Shown here in pieces: positions 1 to 8,487 of a stretch of 64,000 bases of DNA (the stretch's first letter is position 1; each line of letters begins with the position of its first letter). Under the pieces are notes generated by a model. It searched no databases and was not told the origin of the DNA. It saw only the letters and a program-made list of their open reading frames with translations. A program made the translations under genes and the position numbers. Source of the DNA: Fervidobacterium sp. UBA5837. GTDB taxonomy: Bacteria > Thermotogota > Thermotogae > Thermotogales > Fervidobacteriaceae. Where the stretch lies: NCBI GenBank assembly GCA_002432805.1, contig DJGV01000007.1, positions 1 through 64,000 of the forward strand, in the 5' to 3' direction.

Positions 1-618
1 CTTTGTCCTGATGGGGTGGAATATAGGAAGCTTGGGGACATTGCAACTATTTCAAGAGGTGGAAACTTTCAGAAAAAGGACTATGTGCCAGAAGGCGGAG
101 TTCCTTGCATTCATTATGGCCAGATACATACTTACTATAATTTGTTTGTAGACAAAACCATAAGCTATATAAGCGAAGAAACAGCAAGGAAGCAGAAGTT
201 TGCTGAACCAAATGATATTGTCATGGCGGTTACAAGTGAAAACATTGATGACGTATGCAAATGTATCGCATGGCTCGGAAAAGGAAAAATAGCGGTAGGT
301 GGTCACACGGCTATTATTCATCATTTATTAAATCCTAAGTATCTTGTATATTTCCTATCTTCTTCGTTGTTCTATCAGCAAAAGGTTAAACTTGCACACG
401 GAACAAAGGTGATAGAGGTTACACCGGATAAGCTTGCTGATGTTATTATCCCCGTTCCTCCTCTGCCTGTACAGCAAGAAATTGTCCGCATACTGGATAA
501 TTTTACGGAAAGTACAGCAGAGCTTAGAGTAGAAGTTGAAACAGAACTTGAAGCGCGGCAAAAGCAATATGAATATTACAGAGATAAACTTTTATCTTTT
601 AAGGAGGCGACAGCATGA
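1..618 (+). CDS. hsdS: Type I restriction-modification specificity subunit HsdS, 5'-truncated by the window edge
   Basis: The frame is open from the first base, and the opening residues LCPDGVEYRKLG are the usual beginning of a type I target-recognition domain. This is therefore the second half of an HsdS of about 400 residues, not a complete 200-residue gene. HsdS recognises the DNA target for the HsdM methylase and HsdR nuclease. Residues near VIIPVPPLPVQQEIVRIL followed by a long helix (ESTAELRVEVETELEARQKQ) form the conserved region and coiled spacer that end such proteins. The stop overlaps the start of hsdR by 4 bp (ATGA), so the two are translationally coupled. hsdM is expected just left of the window. 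Family assignment is firm; the DNA target cannot be read from the sequence. Confidence 0.93.
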   Translation, partial: LCPDGVEYRKLGDIATISRGGNFQKKDYVPEGGVPCIHYGQIHTYYNLFVDKTISYISEETARKQKFAEPNDIVMAVTSENIDDVCKCIAWLGKGKIAVGGHTAIIHHLLNPKYLVYFLSSSLFYQQKVKLAHGTKVIEVTPDKLADVIIPVPPLPVQQEIVRILDNFTESTAELRVEVETELEARQKQYEYYRDKLLSFKEATA

Positions 619-3600
619 GTATATACAACATTGTTGCAAGTACTGATGAAGCAACGGTTGTTGCTGAATATACTGCTGAATATAATGCACGCTCTGAAAA
701 GTATCAGAGTGAAGCAGAACTTGAAAGAGAATTTATCCGCCAGTTGATTTCCCAAGGATATGAATATATTTCAGTGCACAATGAAGCTGCACTTATTTCA
801 AATCTTCGAAAGCAGCTTGAACTTCTTAATGATTTTACCTTTACTGATAGTGAATGGGAGAAGTTTTTCACAGAGTGCATTGCAAATACTAACGAGGGAA
901 TTGTTGAAAAGACCAGAAAGATTCAAGATGACTATATCCAGATTCTAAAACGTGAAGATGGAACAACGAAGAACATATACCTTTTGGATAAGAAGAATAT
1001 CCATAACAATCGCCTGCAGGTTATTAATCAATATGAAGAAGAGGGCGGTAAGCATGAAACACGATATGATGTGACTATACTTGTCAATGGACTTCCCCTT
1101 GTTCATGTGGAGTTAAAGCGTCGCAGCATTGCTATCCGAGAAGCCTTCAATCAGATAAATAGATACCAGCGCGACAGTTTTTGGGCGTCTTCTGGTTTGT
1201 TTGAGTATGTGCAGATTTTTGTCATATCCAATGGAACCCACACAAAGTATTATAGTAACACCACAAGAAATGCTCATATCAGGGAACAAAGTAGCAGCGA
1301 ACGCCAAAGAAGTAAAAAGACAAGTAACAGCTTTGAGTTTACAAGCTTTTGGGCAGATGCAAATAACAAAATCATTCCTGATCTTATGGACTTTACTAGA
1401 ACTTTTTTTACCAAGCACACACTTTTAAATATTTTAACAAAATATTGTGTTTTTACTTCTGAAGATCTACTCCTTGTAATGCGTCCTTATCAAATCGCTG
1501 CTGCAGAACGTATCTTATCACGTATTGTAGTATCAACCAACCGCAAGAAAATGGGTACAATTGCAGCAGGAGGATATATCTGGCATACAACAGGTTCTGG
1601 AAAGACATTGACAAGTTTTAAGACAGCCCAATTGGCGTCGGCCTTGCCTTACATAGATAAGGTAGATAAGGTAGATAAGGTACTATTCGTTGTTGACCGT
1701 AAAGATCTGGATTATCAGACTATGAAAGAATATGACCGTTTTGAAAAGGGAGCTGCTAACGGTAACACGTCTACAAGAATTCTTCAAAGGCAATTGGAAG
1801 ACAGAGACGAAAAAGGAAACCCTCACGAATATAAAATTATTGTAACCACGATTCAGAAACTGGATATGTTTATCCGTAAAAACAAACAGCATGATGTCTA
1901 TAAGAAACACGTGGTATTGATTTTTGATGAATGTCACCGTTCCCAGTTTGGAGAAATGCATAAAGCCATCACGAAGAGCTTTAAAAAATACCATATCTTC
2001 GGATTTACGGGAACACCGATTTTTGCCGCAAATGCCAGTTCAAGCGGCAACCCGCTGTTTCGTACAACCGAGCAGACTTTTGGAGACAAGCTACATACTT
2101 ATACCATTGTCGATGCTATCAATGATGGAAATGTTCTACCTTTTAGAATAGATTTTATCAATACCATTAAGATGCCTGATTATTTAAATGATAAAAAAGT
2201 TTATAACATCGATCGGGAAAAGGCCTTAGCAGATCCACAGAGGATTAGTGAAATTGTCTCTTACGTTCTTGAACATTTTGACCAGAAAACAAAACGTAAT
2301 AGTTATTATACATTCACTGCGAAATGGGAAGAGAAGGATAAAAAAGATCCCAAGAAGATAATTGAAAAGCGCGAAACAAGGCGTGTTGCTGGTTTTAACT
2401 CCATATTTGCTACCGCATCCATTCCAATGGCAATCAAATACTATAATGAGTTTAAGAAGCAGATAGCGGAAAAAAACCGTAACCTTACCATTGCAACTAT
2501 TTTCAGTTATAGTGCAAATGAGGAGGAGCCAGATGGACTGTTGCCTGAAGAGGATTTTAATATGGAAACCCTTGACCAGAGCTCCAGAGATTTTCTTGAG
2601 TCGGCTATACGGGATTACAATATGACATTTAACACAAATTATGATACTTCCTCGGACAAGTTTGAGAATTACTATAAAGACGTCTCTCTTCGTGTAAAGA
2701 ATCGGGAGATTGATATTTTGATTGTTGTCAATATGTTCCTAACGGGCTTTGATGCAACAACCCTGAATACGCTGTGGGTAGATAAAAACCTAAGGCAACA
2801 TGGACTGATTCAGGCGTTTTCAAGAACAAACCGCATTCTAAATAGCGTTAAGACCTATGGCAATATCGTTTGTTTTAGGGATTTGAAAGAAGAAACAGAC
2901 AAGGCTATTGCACTATTCGGTAATAAAGATGCAGGTGGTATTGTACTGTTAAAAACATTCGAAGAATACTATAATGGCTATGATGATAAAGGTGAGTATA
3001 AGCCGGGCTATGAAGAACTGATTAAAACTCTTAAAACACGGTATCCCATTGATCAACCCATCCTGGGAGAGGAAGCAGAAAAAGACTTCATAAGGCTATA
3101 TGGGGCAATACTTCGACTCAGAAATATTCTTACTTCTTTCGATGACTTTGAAGGAAGGGAGATTTTATCTGAAAGGGATTTTCAGGACTATCAGAGCCGT
3201 TATATTGACTTGTATCAGGAATATAGAAAAGCTGCTAATGCTGATAAAGAAACTATCAATGATGACATAATTTTCGAGATTGAACTGGTCAAACAAATAG
3301 AGGTAAATATTGACTACATCCTCATGCTTGTAGCTAAATATCAGCAATCTAACTGTAAGGATAAAGAAGAGATTCTTACAACTATTGATAAGGCTATTAA
3401 TTCCAGTATTGAACTTCGAAGTAAGAAAGAGCTTATCGAACGTTTTATTGAACAGGTCAATGTATCGACCAAAGTGGATGAGGACTGGCGTAAATTCCTG
3501 GATGAGCGTAAGGAAGAGGATATTTCAGCAATTATAGAAGAAGAAAAATTAAAACCTGAAGAAACCCGACGTTTCATAGACAATGCTTTCCGTGATGGAA

Positions 3601-3737
3601 TGCTTAAGACAACCGGTACAGCTTTTGATAAAATCATGCCGTCTGTATCCCGCTTTGGCGGAGGCAGAGCTGCGAAAAAGCAGGGAATTATTGAAAAGCT
3701 GAAGATATTCTTTGAGAAGTATTTTGGATTGGTGTAG
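615..3737 (+). CDS. hsdR: Type I restriction endonuclease subunit R
   Basis: This 1040-residue protein is the ATP-driven translocase/nuclease of the type I system. The N-terminal nuclease domain shows D near residue 152 and VELKRR near 165-170, a PD-(D/E)xK pattern. The SF2 motor follows: Walker A HTTGSGKT near 324-331, DECH near 438-441, GFTGTP near 463-468, FLTGFD near 706 and QAFSRTNR near 732. The C-terminal helical region (roughly 800-1000) should contact the methylase. All catalytic motifs are intact, so the gene looks functional. It starts at an ATG overlapping the hsdS stop. A 9-bp tandem repeat lies between motif I and the next strand (see separate entry). Restriction loci of this kind are often horizontally acquired; I infer that here from gene content, not from a composition test. 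Confidence 0.96.
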   Translation: MSIYNIVASTDEATVVAEYTAEYNARSEKYQSEAELEREFIRQLISQGYEYISVHNEAALISNLRKQLELLNDFTFTDSEWEKFFTECIANTNEGIVEKTRKIQDDYIQILKREDGTTKNIYLLDKKNIHNNRLQVINQYEEEGGKHETRYDVTILVNGLPLVHVELKRRSIAIREAFNQINRYQRDSFWASSGLFEYVQIFVISNGTHTKYYSNTTRNAHIREQSSSERQRSKKTSNSFEFTSFWADANNKIIPDLMDFTRTFFTKHTLLNILTKYCVFTSEDLLLVMRPYQIAAAERILSRIVVSTNRKKMGTIAAGGYIWHTTGSGKTLTSFKTAQLASALPYIDKVDKVDKVLFVVDRKDLDYQTMKEYDRFEKGAANGNTSTRILQRQLEDRDEKGNPHEYKIIVTTIQKLDMFIRKNKQHDVYKKHVVLIFDECHRSQFGEMHKAITKSFKKYHIFGFTGTPIFAANASSSGNPLFRTTEQTFGDKLHTYTIVDAINDGNVLPFRIDFINTIKMPDYLNDKKVYNIDREKALADPQRISEIVSYVLEHFDQKTKRNSYYTFTAKWEEKDKKDPKKIIEKRETRRVAGFNSIFATASIPMAIKYYNEFKKQIAEKNRNLTIATIFSYSANEEEPDGLLPEEDFNMETLDQSSRDFLESAIRDYNMTFNTNYDTSSDKFENYYKDVSLRVKNREIDILIVVNMFLTGFDATTLNTLWVDKNLRQHGLIQAFSRTNRILNSVKTYGNIVCFRDLKEETDKAIALFGNKDAGGIVLLKTFEEYYNGYDDKGEYKPGYEELIKTLKTRYPIDQPILGEEAEKDFIRLYGAILRLRNILTSFDDFEGREILSERDFQDYQSRYIDLYQEYRKAANADKETINDDIIFEIELVKQIEVNIDYILMLVAKYQQSNCKDKEEILTTIDKAINSSIELRSKKELIERFIEQVNVSTKVDEDWRKFLDERKEEDISAIIEEEKLKPEETRRFIDNAFRDGMLKTTGTAFDKIMPSVSRFGGGRAAKKQGIIEKLKIFFEKYFGLV
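1656..1682 (+). repeat. Three perfect in-frame copies of the 9-mer GATAAGGTA inside hsdR
   Basis: GATAAGGTA occurs at 1656-1664, 1665-1673 and 1674-1682, encoding DKV three times (residues 348-356). The unit is a multiple of three, so slippage would lengthen or shorten a surface loop without changing frame. It follows the ATP-binding motif and precedes the strand LFVVDRKDLDYQTM. One DKV would suffice for the usual family spacing, so two copies look like added ones. Confidence 0.85.
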
Positions 3738-3762
3738 TCGATTAATTACTTCTATTGAGAAA

Positions 3763-3957
3763 ATGCTTGATGACACAGTTTATAATGAGAATTCAAACGC
3801 TATTTGCTACTATAGTATATCACGAAAAATAGTCAATACTTTATCTAAAGATGACAATCTGAAGCATAAGGAATACTATTCAGAACAAATTCTGTTACTG
3901 GAAGCAAAAAAAACACTGATAGCACTCCTTGATATGCTGAAAAATGCTATCAGATAA
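3763..3957 (+). CDS. Doubtful small ORF after hsdR
   Basis: A 64-residue reading frame (MLDDTVYNENSN... ending LKNAIR) begins 26 bp after the hsdR stop. It has no convincing ribosome site and no family I recognise. The same frame is open back into hsdR, so it may be a chance frame or the leftover of a lost gene. The rest of 3738-4142 holds an imperfect hairpin and otherwise nothing I can name. Confidence 0.25.
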   Translation: MLDDTVYNENSNAICYYSISRKIVNTLSKDDNLKHKEYYSEQILLLEAKKTLIALLDMLKNAIR

Positions 3958-4011
3958 ACTTGATAAACTGAATTTTGAGTACAACACAGATGCCATTGAA
4001 ATTCATAACTA

Positions 4012-4033
4012 GGATGCCTTGCTCAAGGTATCC
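4012..4033. other. Imperfect inverted repeat between the restriction locus and the ABC exporter
   Basis: GGATGCCTTG and CAAGGTATCC pair with one G-U wobble around a CT dinucleotide. No U tract follows on either strand, so it is only a weak terminator candidate for hsdR or for the convergent exporter operon. Confidence 0.3.
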
Positions 4034-4142
4034 ATTTAGAACAGATTGAAGTTGTTCATTTAAGCTTTTCTTCAATCACTAAGTGAACGCTTCTTTTCGG
4101 GCGATTTTTATAGATCTTTTATAGCCTGTGCCGTACGCATCA

Positions 4143-5975
4143 TCATTCAATGTCGCTCAGCAATTTCTCCTCTTTATCGTACACGAATTGCCGGATGTAT
4201 AACCTGTGATAGTGCCCCTTAAGTTTCATCAATTCCTCGTGTGTGCCGTCCTCTAGTATCTTTCCATTCTCAAGGACAAGAATTCTATTGGCATTTCTTA
4301 TCGTCGATAATCTGTGTGCTATTACAAAACTCGTCCGTCCATACAGAACTTTGTGAATGGCATCTTGAATTAGATGCTCTGTGTAAGCATCAATAGAACT
4401 TGTCGCTTCGTCCAATATTATTATCCTCGGATTAGATACGACAACCCTTGCAAGTGATATGAGTTGTCTTTGTCCAGTCGACAGCTTTGAACCTCCCTCA
4501 CCAACATTCGTTTCGTAACCATTTTCCAGATTCGTGATGAAATCGTGTGCGTTTACAAGCTTAGCAGCAGCAATTATCTCATCTCTTGTGGCATCAAGGT
4601 TTCCATACCTGATGTTATCTTCAATCGTACCGTTGAATAAGTGCGGCGTTTGGAGGACATATCCCATACTTCGTCTGAGCGTCGCAAGGGGAATCTTTCG
4701 AAAATCAACACCATCTATGTATATGGTACCTTCAGTAGGTTCGTAGAACCTACCAATTAGATTTACTATCGTACTCTTGCCTGCGCCAGTCTCACCAACG
4801 ATTGCTATCGTTTGACCTTTTTCAACCTTCAGATTGAAGTTTCGCAATACCCAATCGCCTTTCGAGTACCTAAACGAAACATCATCGAAGATAACATTTC
4901 CTTCTATGCGTTGATTGTTTTCTTTGGCATTTATTTTGGTATCTATGTAGCTTTGAGATTTTCCACCTTCATTTCCACCTTCTGATTCCTTTTCAAGTAG
5001 GTCCAAAACCCTTTCCGCAGCAGCTTGTGCAGCTACTATGTCTGCGATGATTCTTGCAATTTCCCTAACAGGTTCAAAGAATTGAATGGAATACGATATA
5101 AAAGCAGCAAGTGTACCAAAACTCACAGTACCAATGTATGCATTTTTACCTCCGTAAACCAGAAGAACTGCCGTCACGATACTTCCTATCGAAACTACGA
5201 TGGGAGTATACACAGCAGACAGAACAGCACCTCTAATGGATGCCAATCTCATTCCATTAGTCTGGACTTTGAAATCGCTAATCATCATATCTTCTACAGA
5301 CAGGATCTTCGCTGTCTTTGCCCCCATGATACCCTCGTTGAACGATCCCGTTATTTCTGAGTTTATCTTCCTTACTTTACGATATTGCGAGAGAATTCTC
5401 TTCTGAAAGTACATGCTGACTACGAATATCACTGGGATGGCACACAATACAAAAAGTGCCATCTTCCAATTAAGTATCAACAGATAGACCAAGATGAAGG
5501 ACATGGAAGAAATGCCCCAGACACTGTCGACGATGTTCCACGACAGAACACCACTGATCTTTTGAACGTCTGAGAGAATCCTTGCCATCACGAACCCTGT
5601 CTGCGTTGAATCGAAGAAACTCAACGGTAGCGATTGCAACTTATTGTATGCCTGATTCCTAATATCATATGTCATACCATTTTCAATTCTGCCCGCCAAA
5701 ATCATCAGCAAGTATGTGTTAAGAGACTGTACTACAACAAGCGTCCCGAAAATTATCAGAAATATCTCAAAGTTATCGAATGTTCTTGGCACCACGAAAT
5801 TATCTATTGCATACTTTGTCAAAAATGGAAACGTAGCCTCTATAAATCCAACTACTATCATGATTACTAGCAAACCAATGAGATGTAATTTGTAATTACT
5901 CAAATATCCAAAAAACTTAACCCATAAGGAAACGTTTATCTTCGTCTTTTTGATATCTATTTCTTCTTCAAACAT
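4143..5975 (-). CDS. ABC exporter half-transporter, canonical-Glu subunit (TM288-like)
   Basis: The protein has about 610 residues: six predicted membrane helices in roughly residues 30-320, then a nucleotide-binding domain. Walker A is GETGAGKST (about 395), the signature is LSTGQ instead of LSGGQ (about 497), Walker B with catalytic Glu is LDEATSS (about 520) and the switch His lies in IAHRLST. With the gene upstream it forms a heterodimer like TM287/TM288: its own Walker site is complete, but its signature serves the partner's degenerate site. I chose the ATG at 5975 because GGGGTG lies seven bases upstream; an ATG at 6014 lacks a ribosome site. It ends the two-gene minus-strand operon. 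The substrate is unknown; lipid or drug export are family possibilities. Confidence 0.9.
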   Translation of the reverse strand: MFEEEIDIKKTKINVSLWVKFFGYLSNYKLHLIGLLVIMIVVGFIEATFPFLTKYAIDNFVVPRTFDNFEIFLIIFGTLVVVQSLNTYLLMILAGRIENGMTYDIRNQAYNKLQSLPLSFFDSTQTGFVMARILSDVQKISGVLSWNIVDSVWGISSMSFILVYLLILNWKMALFVLCAIPVIFVVSMYFQKRILSQYRKVRKINSEITGSFNEGIMGAKTAKILSVEDMMISDFKVQTNGMRLASIRGAVLSAVYTPIVVSIGSIVTAVLLVYGGKNAYIGTVSFGTLAAFISYSIQFFEPVREIARIIADIVAAQAAAERVLDLLEKESEGGNEGGKSQSYIDTKINAKENNQRIEGNVIFDDVSFRYSKGDWVLRNFNLKVEKGQTIAIVGETGAGKSTIVNLIGRFYEPTEGTIYIDGVDFRKIPLATLRRSMGYVLQTPHLFNGTIEDNIRYGNLDATRDEIIAAAKLVNAHDFITNLENGYETNVGEGGSKLSTGQRQLISLARVVVSNPRIIILDEATSSIDAYTEHLIQDAIHKVLYGRTSFVIAHRLSTIRNANRILVLENGKILEDGTHEELMKLKGHYHRLYIRQFVYDKEEKLLSDIE

Positions 5976-6053
5976 AACTCTGCACCCCTTTTTGCATACT
6001 ATAGAACTAATCAAGACTTGGCTACTTTACTATTCTTTAGTCTTTACTCACCA

Positions 6054-7865
6054 TTAGTTGTGTTCTTCCATCTTTTCTTTTTCCAATATCGACTGAATCT
6101 TCCACACATTTTGATACAGACCATGTTTTGAGATGAGTTCGTTGTGCGTGCCTACGTTTGTTACTTTTCCCTTTTCTAAAACTATAATCTTATCTGCACC
6201 TCTGATACTCGCAATTCTATGAGACACGAGAATTGTTGTAAGTGTCTTGCTTCTCGATTCTATTGCTTCAACTATCTTTGTTTCAGTCTCGGTATCTACC
6301 GCACTCATCGAATCATCGAATATCAACACTTTGTAATTGCTTAGCAGTGTTCTTGCTATCGTTACCCTTTGACGTTGCCCACCGGAAAGAGTGACACCTT
6401 TCTCCCCAACGAGTGTATCGTATCCTTCTTCAAGATGGATAATATCACCATGAACGTGTGCCATTTTCGATGCATCTACTATCTCCTCAAAGTGTGCGTG
6501 AGGCTTGGTCAATGCAATATTTTCTCTCACCTTTTTGGAAAAGAGAAATGCTTCTTGTGGCACCAATCCTATGTTCCGACGAATCACGCTTTTAGGTATC
6601 TGCGATATAGACCTGCCATCGATCAGAATCTCTCCACTAGTTGGCTCGTAAATTCTCATAAGTAAGTTGATGATTGTAGACTTTCCCGAACCAGTAGTTC
6701 CAAAGAATGCGACTGTCTGACCCTTTTCTATCTTGAATGAAACATCGTCGAGTACCAGGTGATTTGTCGAATATCCAAACGAAACGTGTTTGAACTCGAT
6801 ATCACCGTCTATGGATACATTTTCATTGCCACCATCTTCAATATTTTCTATTGAAGTTGACAATATCTCTGATATTCTCTTGAGCGATATCTTCATCTTA
6901 CCAAGATTAGACAATATCCTGCCAAATTGACGGACCGGCCACAACAACATGCTCTCATAACTCGTGAATACTACCAGAGTACCTATGGTGACGTCACCTC
7001 TTATGGCAAAGACAACTCCAAAAATAACAACAAGTGCAATTTGAAGCAAGGATAAGAAGTCACTTATAGCCCAGTACTTGGCAAATATCACGTACAACTT
7101 GTAATCAAGAGCCCTGTATTTGGAATTCTTCTTCATGAATTTTTTTATTTCATATTCTTCTCTTGAAAATGCCTTAACTACTCGCATGCCTGTAATGTTC
7201 TCTTGGACAACATTTGTCATTTCAGCTTCGGCCTCGTCAGTCTCTTTGAAATTCTTCTCAACTAGTCTGAAAAACCAGAATGCTGAAACAACCAATATTG
7301 GCAACGTAGCAGATGCGATCAAGGCCATCTTTACGTTCAGGCTAACCATTATCGACAGTATAAGCACCACCAAAGATATCGTTCTCCCCACTTCTACCAA
7401 TTCTGAAAACAGGAAGTTTCTTACTGTCTCAACGTCTGAAGTACATCTTTGAATAATGTCTCCAGACGGGTATTTAGAGTAGAAACCATAGTCAGCTTTC
7501 AAAATCACACTATAAAGTTCATCTTTGAATTTCTTTGCAACGCTTTCTGAAGCCTTGGAAGCTAACTTTCCTCTTGCATACATAGCCAAGCCATTGAGAG
7601 CTGTGAGTAGTACTATCGCACCACCAATAATCCAAAGATGGTTTATGAGAAACTCTCTACCTCCAAGCGCTTTGAAGATATCGTCTATAAACGAAAGACC
7701 AACTGGGTTGTCCCCTATGACACTATCTATCGTTATCTTTACTAAGAGCGGTGTTGCGAGCGACAACATTGCGGAAACTGCCGTTGAAAGAATTGCAAAA
7801 GCGTACGTGAATCTATAACCTTTGAAATACTGGAACAGTAAGCGAAATTCACTCGTTGATTTCAT
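6054..7865 (-). CDS. ABC exporter half-transporter, degenerate-site subunit (TM287-like)
   Basis: This 603-residue type IV ABC exporter subunit has a membrane domain over about residues 1-320 and an ATPase domain after that. Walker A is GTTGSGKST (about 388) and the signature LSGGQ is canonical (about 490). Walker B reads LIFDDS (about 513), with Asp where the catalytic Glu should be, while the switch His is kept in VSHRIAS. The Asp here and the altered LSTGQ in the partner are the two halves of one degenerate ATP site, the hallmark of asymmetric heterodimeric exporters. The ATG is preceded by GGAGGT. It is first in the operon; the upstream leader carries a structured RNA with its own terminator, so readthrough or a weak nearer promoter must drive it. 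Confidence 0.92.
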   Translation of the reverse strand: MKSTSEFRLLFQYFKGYRFTYAFAILSTAVSAMLSLATPLLVKITIDSVIGDNPVGLSFIDDIFKALGGREFLINHLWIIGGAIVLLTALNGLAMYARGKLASKASESVAKKFKDELYSVILKADYGFYSKYPSGDIIQRCTSDVETVRNFLFSELVEVGRTISLVVLILSIMVSLNVKMALIASATLPILVVSAFWFFRLVEKNFKETDEAEAEMTNVVQENITGMRVVKAFSREEYEIKKFMKKNSKYRALDYKLYVIFAKYWAISDFLSLLQIALVVIFGVVFAIRGDVTIGTLVVFTSYESMLLWPVRQFGRILSNLGKMKISLKRISEILSTSIENIEDGGNENVSIDGDIEFKHVSFGYSTNHLVLDDVSFKIEKGQTVAFFGTTGSGKSTIINLLMRIYEPTSGEILIDGRSISQIPKSVIRRNIGLVPQEAFLFSKKVRENIALTKPHAHFEEIVDASKMAHVHGDIIHLEEGYDTLVGEKGVTLSGGQRQRVTIARTLLSNYKVLIFDDSMSAVDTETETKIVEAIESRSKTLTTILVSHRIASIRGADKIIVLEKGKVTNVGTHNELISKHGLYQNVWKIQSILEKEKMEEHN

Positions 7866-7967
7866 AACTTTACCTCCGTTAACTTTTCCCCATGGGCGAT
7901 GAATGTGTGAATACTGGCCAAAACAACCAAGTTAAAATATACTGCGAGAATGCATAGAACAAGTACA

Positions 7968-8240
7968 TAAAAAAACTCCACGGAGTACAACCCGTGGAGT
8001 GCAATTGATTTTCAAACGTCCTAACATTTATGTGATTTTGAGTGTCTTGAGTGCAAGGCCGATGCCTACTGGATAACAAGCCTAAGTCTCAATGAATACA
8101 CACCCTAAATCGCGTTTGAAAGCTCCATCTTCGGGCTGTCCAACGAAAAACACCATTCCCACCAACTGCAAATCTGCCGAAATTCTCAACGAATTGATCA
8201 TTGGACAACCCCCTTTCTTAGAATTCCCAAGATTATTTAC
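7968..8240 (-). ncRNA. Candidate structured RNA or riboswitch-like leader upstream of the ABC exporter
   Basis: Reading the minus strand, a strong promoter is followed by about 270 nt that fold through long perfect arms and end in a strong intrinsic terminator. The helices are: 8211-8201 with 8143-8133 (11 bp, one G-U); 8121-8113 with 8018-8010 (9 bp, TTTCAAACG/CGTTTGAAA); inside that, 8111-8107 with 8038-8034 and 8105-8100 with 8045-8040; then TTGAG 8092-8088 with CTCAA 8051-8047, and AGGC 8083-8080 or 8067-8064 with GCCT 8059-8056. The result is a 5' hairpin plus a long rod. I do not recognise a known class: it lacks tmRNA, RNase P, SRP, SAM, lysine, cobalamin and glycine signatures. It may be a free small RNA or a transcription-attenuating leader. 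A 39-codon ORF (8201-8082) with a GGGGG upstream overlaps it and is the main alternative. Confidence 0.55.
7969..8000 (-). terminator. Intrinsic terminator of the structured RNA
   Basis: On the minus strand ACTCCACGG (8000-7992) pairs perfectly with CCGTGGAGT (7983-7975) around an 8-nt loop, followed by seven U (7975-7969, including the last stem base). It lies about 100 nt before the exporter start, so it ends the RNA or attenuates the operon. Confidence 0.9.
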
Positions 8241-8246
8241 GTTACA

Positions 8247-8275
8247 ATATTACTCTTGCCTTTTAAAAAAGTCAA
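8247..8275 (-). promoter_or_regulatory. Strong sigma-70 type promoter for the structured RNA
   Basis: TTGACT (8275-8270), a 17-bp spacer and TAATAT (8252-8247) on the minus strand match the housekeeping consensus closely. Transcription should start near 8240. No protein gene follows before the terminator other than a 39-codon frame. Confidence 0.8.
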
Positions 8276-8390
8276 CAGGATTTATTACTCAAGACAAATT
8301 TCATCTATAGAATTTCGGATGACTTGCGTCTTATGATATAATCATCGTGGCAGATTTTCAGTCTAATATTCGAGTCTAATGCAACAATAG

Positions 8391-8410
8391 TAATGTATAA
8401 TAATGTATAA
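8391..8410 (+). repeat. Two tandem copies of TAATGTATAA upstream of the DUF1576 gene
   Basis: The decamer is repeated exactly at 8391-8400 and 8401-8410 and is followed by TAA, giving overlapping TATAATA-like boxes. It resembles the five-copy GTATAATTAT array upstream of uvrC. A separate TATAAT lies at 8337-8342. Any of these could be the -10 element of the following gene; no good -35 is visible at standard spacing. Confidence 0.6.
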
Positions 8411-8487
8411 TAAAGTCAGATCTGGAGTGGTGAGCATATTGTTCCGGCAAATTCTTAGTGAGAATACTGCATGCAGGGGTGATAATT

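Noticed and set aside
7968..8240. tmRNA, RNase P RNA, SRP RNA or 6S RNA as identity of the structured RNA
   Set aside because: No CCA-type ends or tag frame for tmRNA, none of the conserved RNase P or SRP blocks, and the two-part fold does not clearly give the single open-bubble rod of 6S. Left unassigned.
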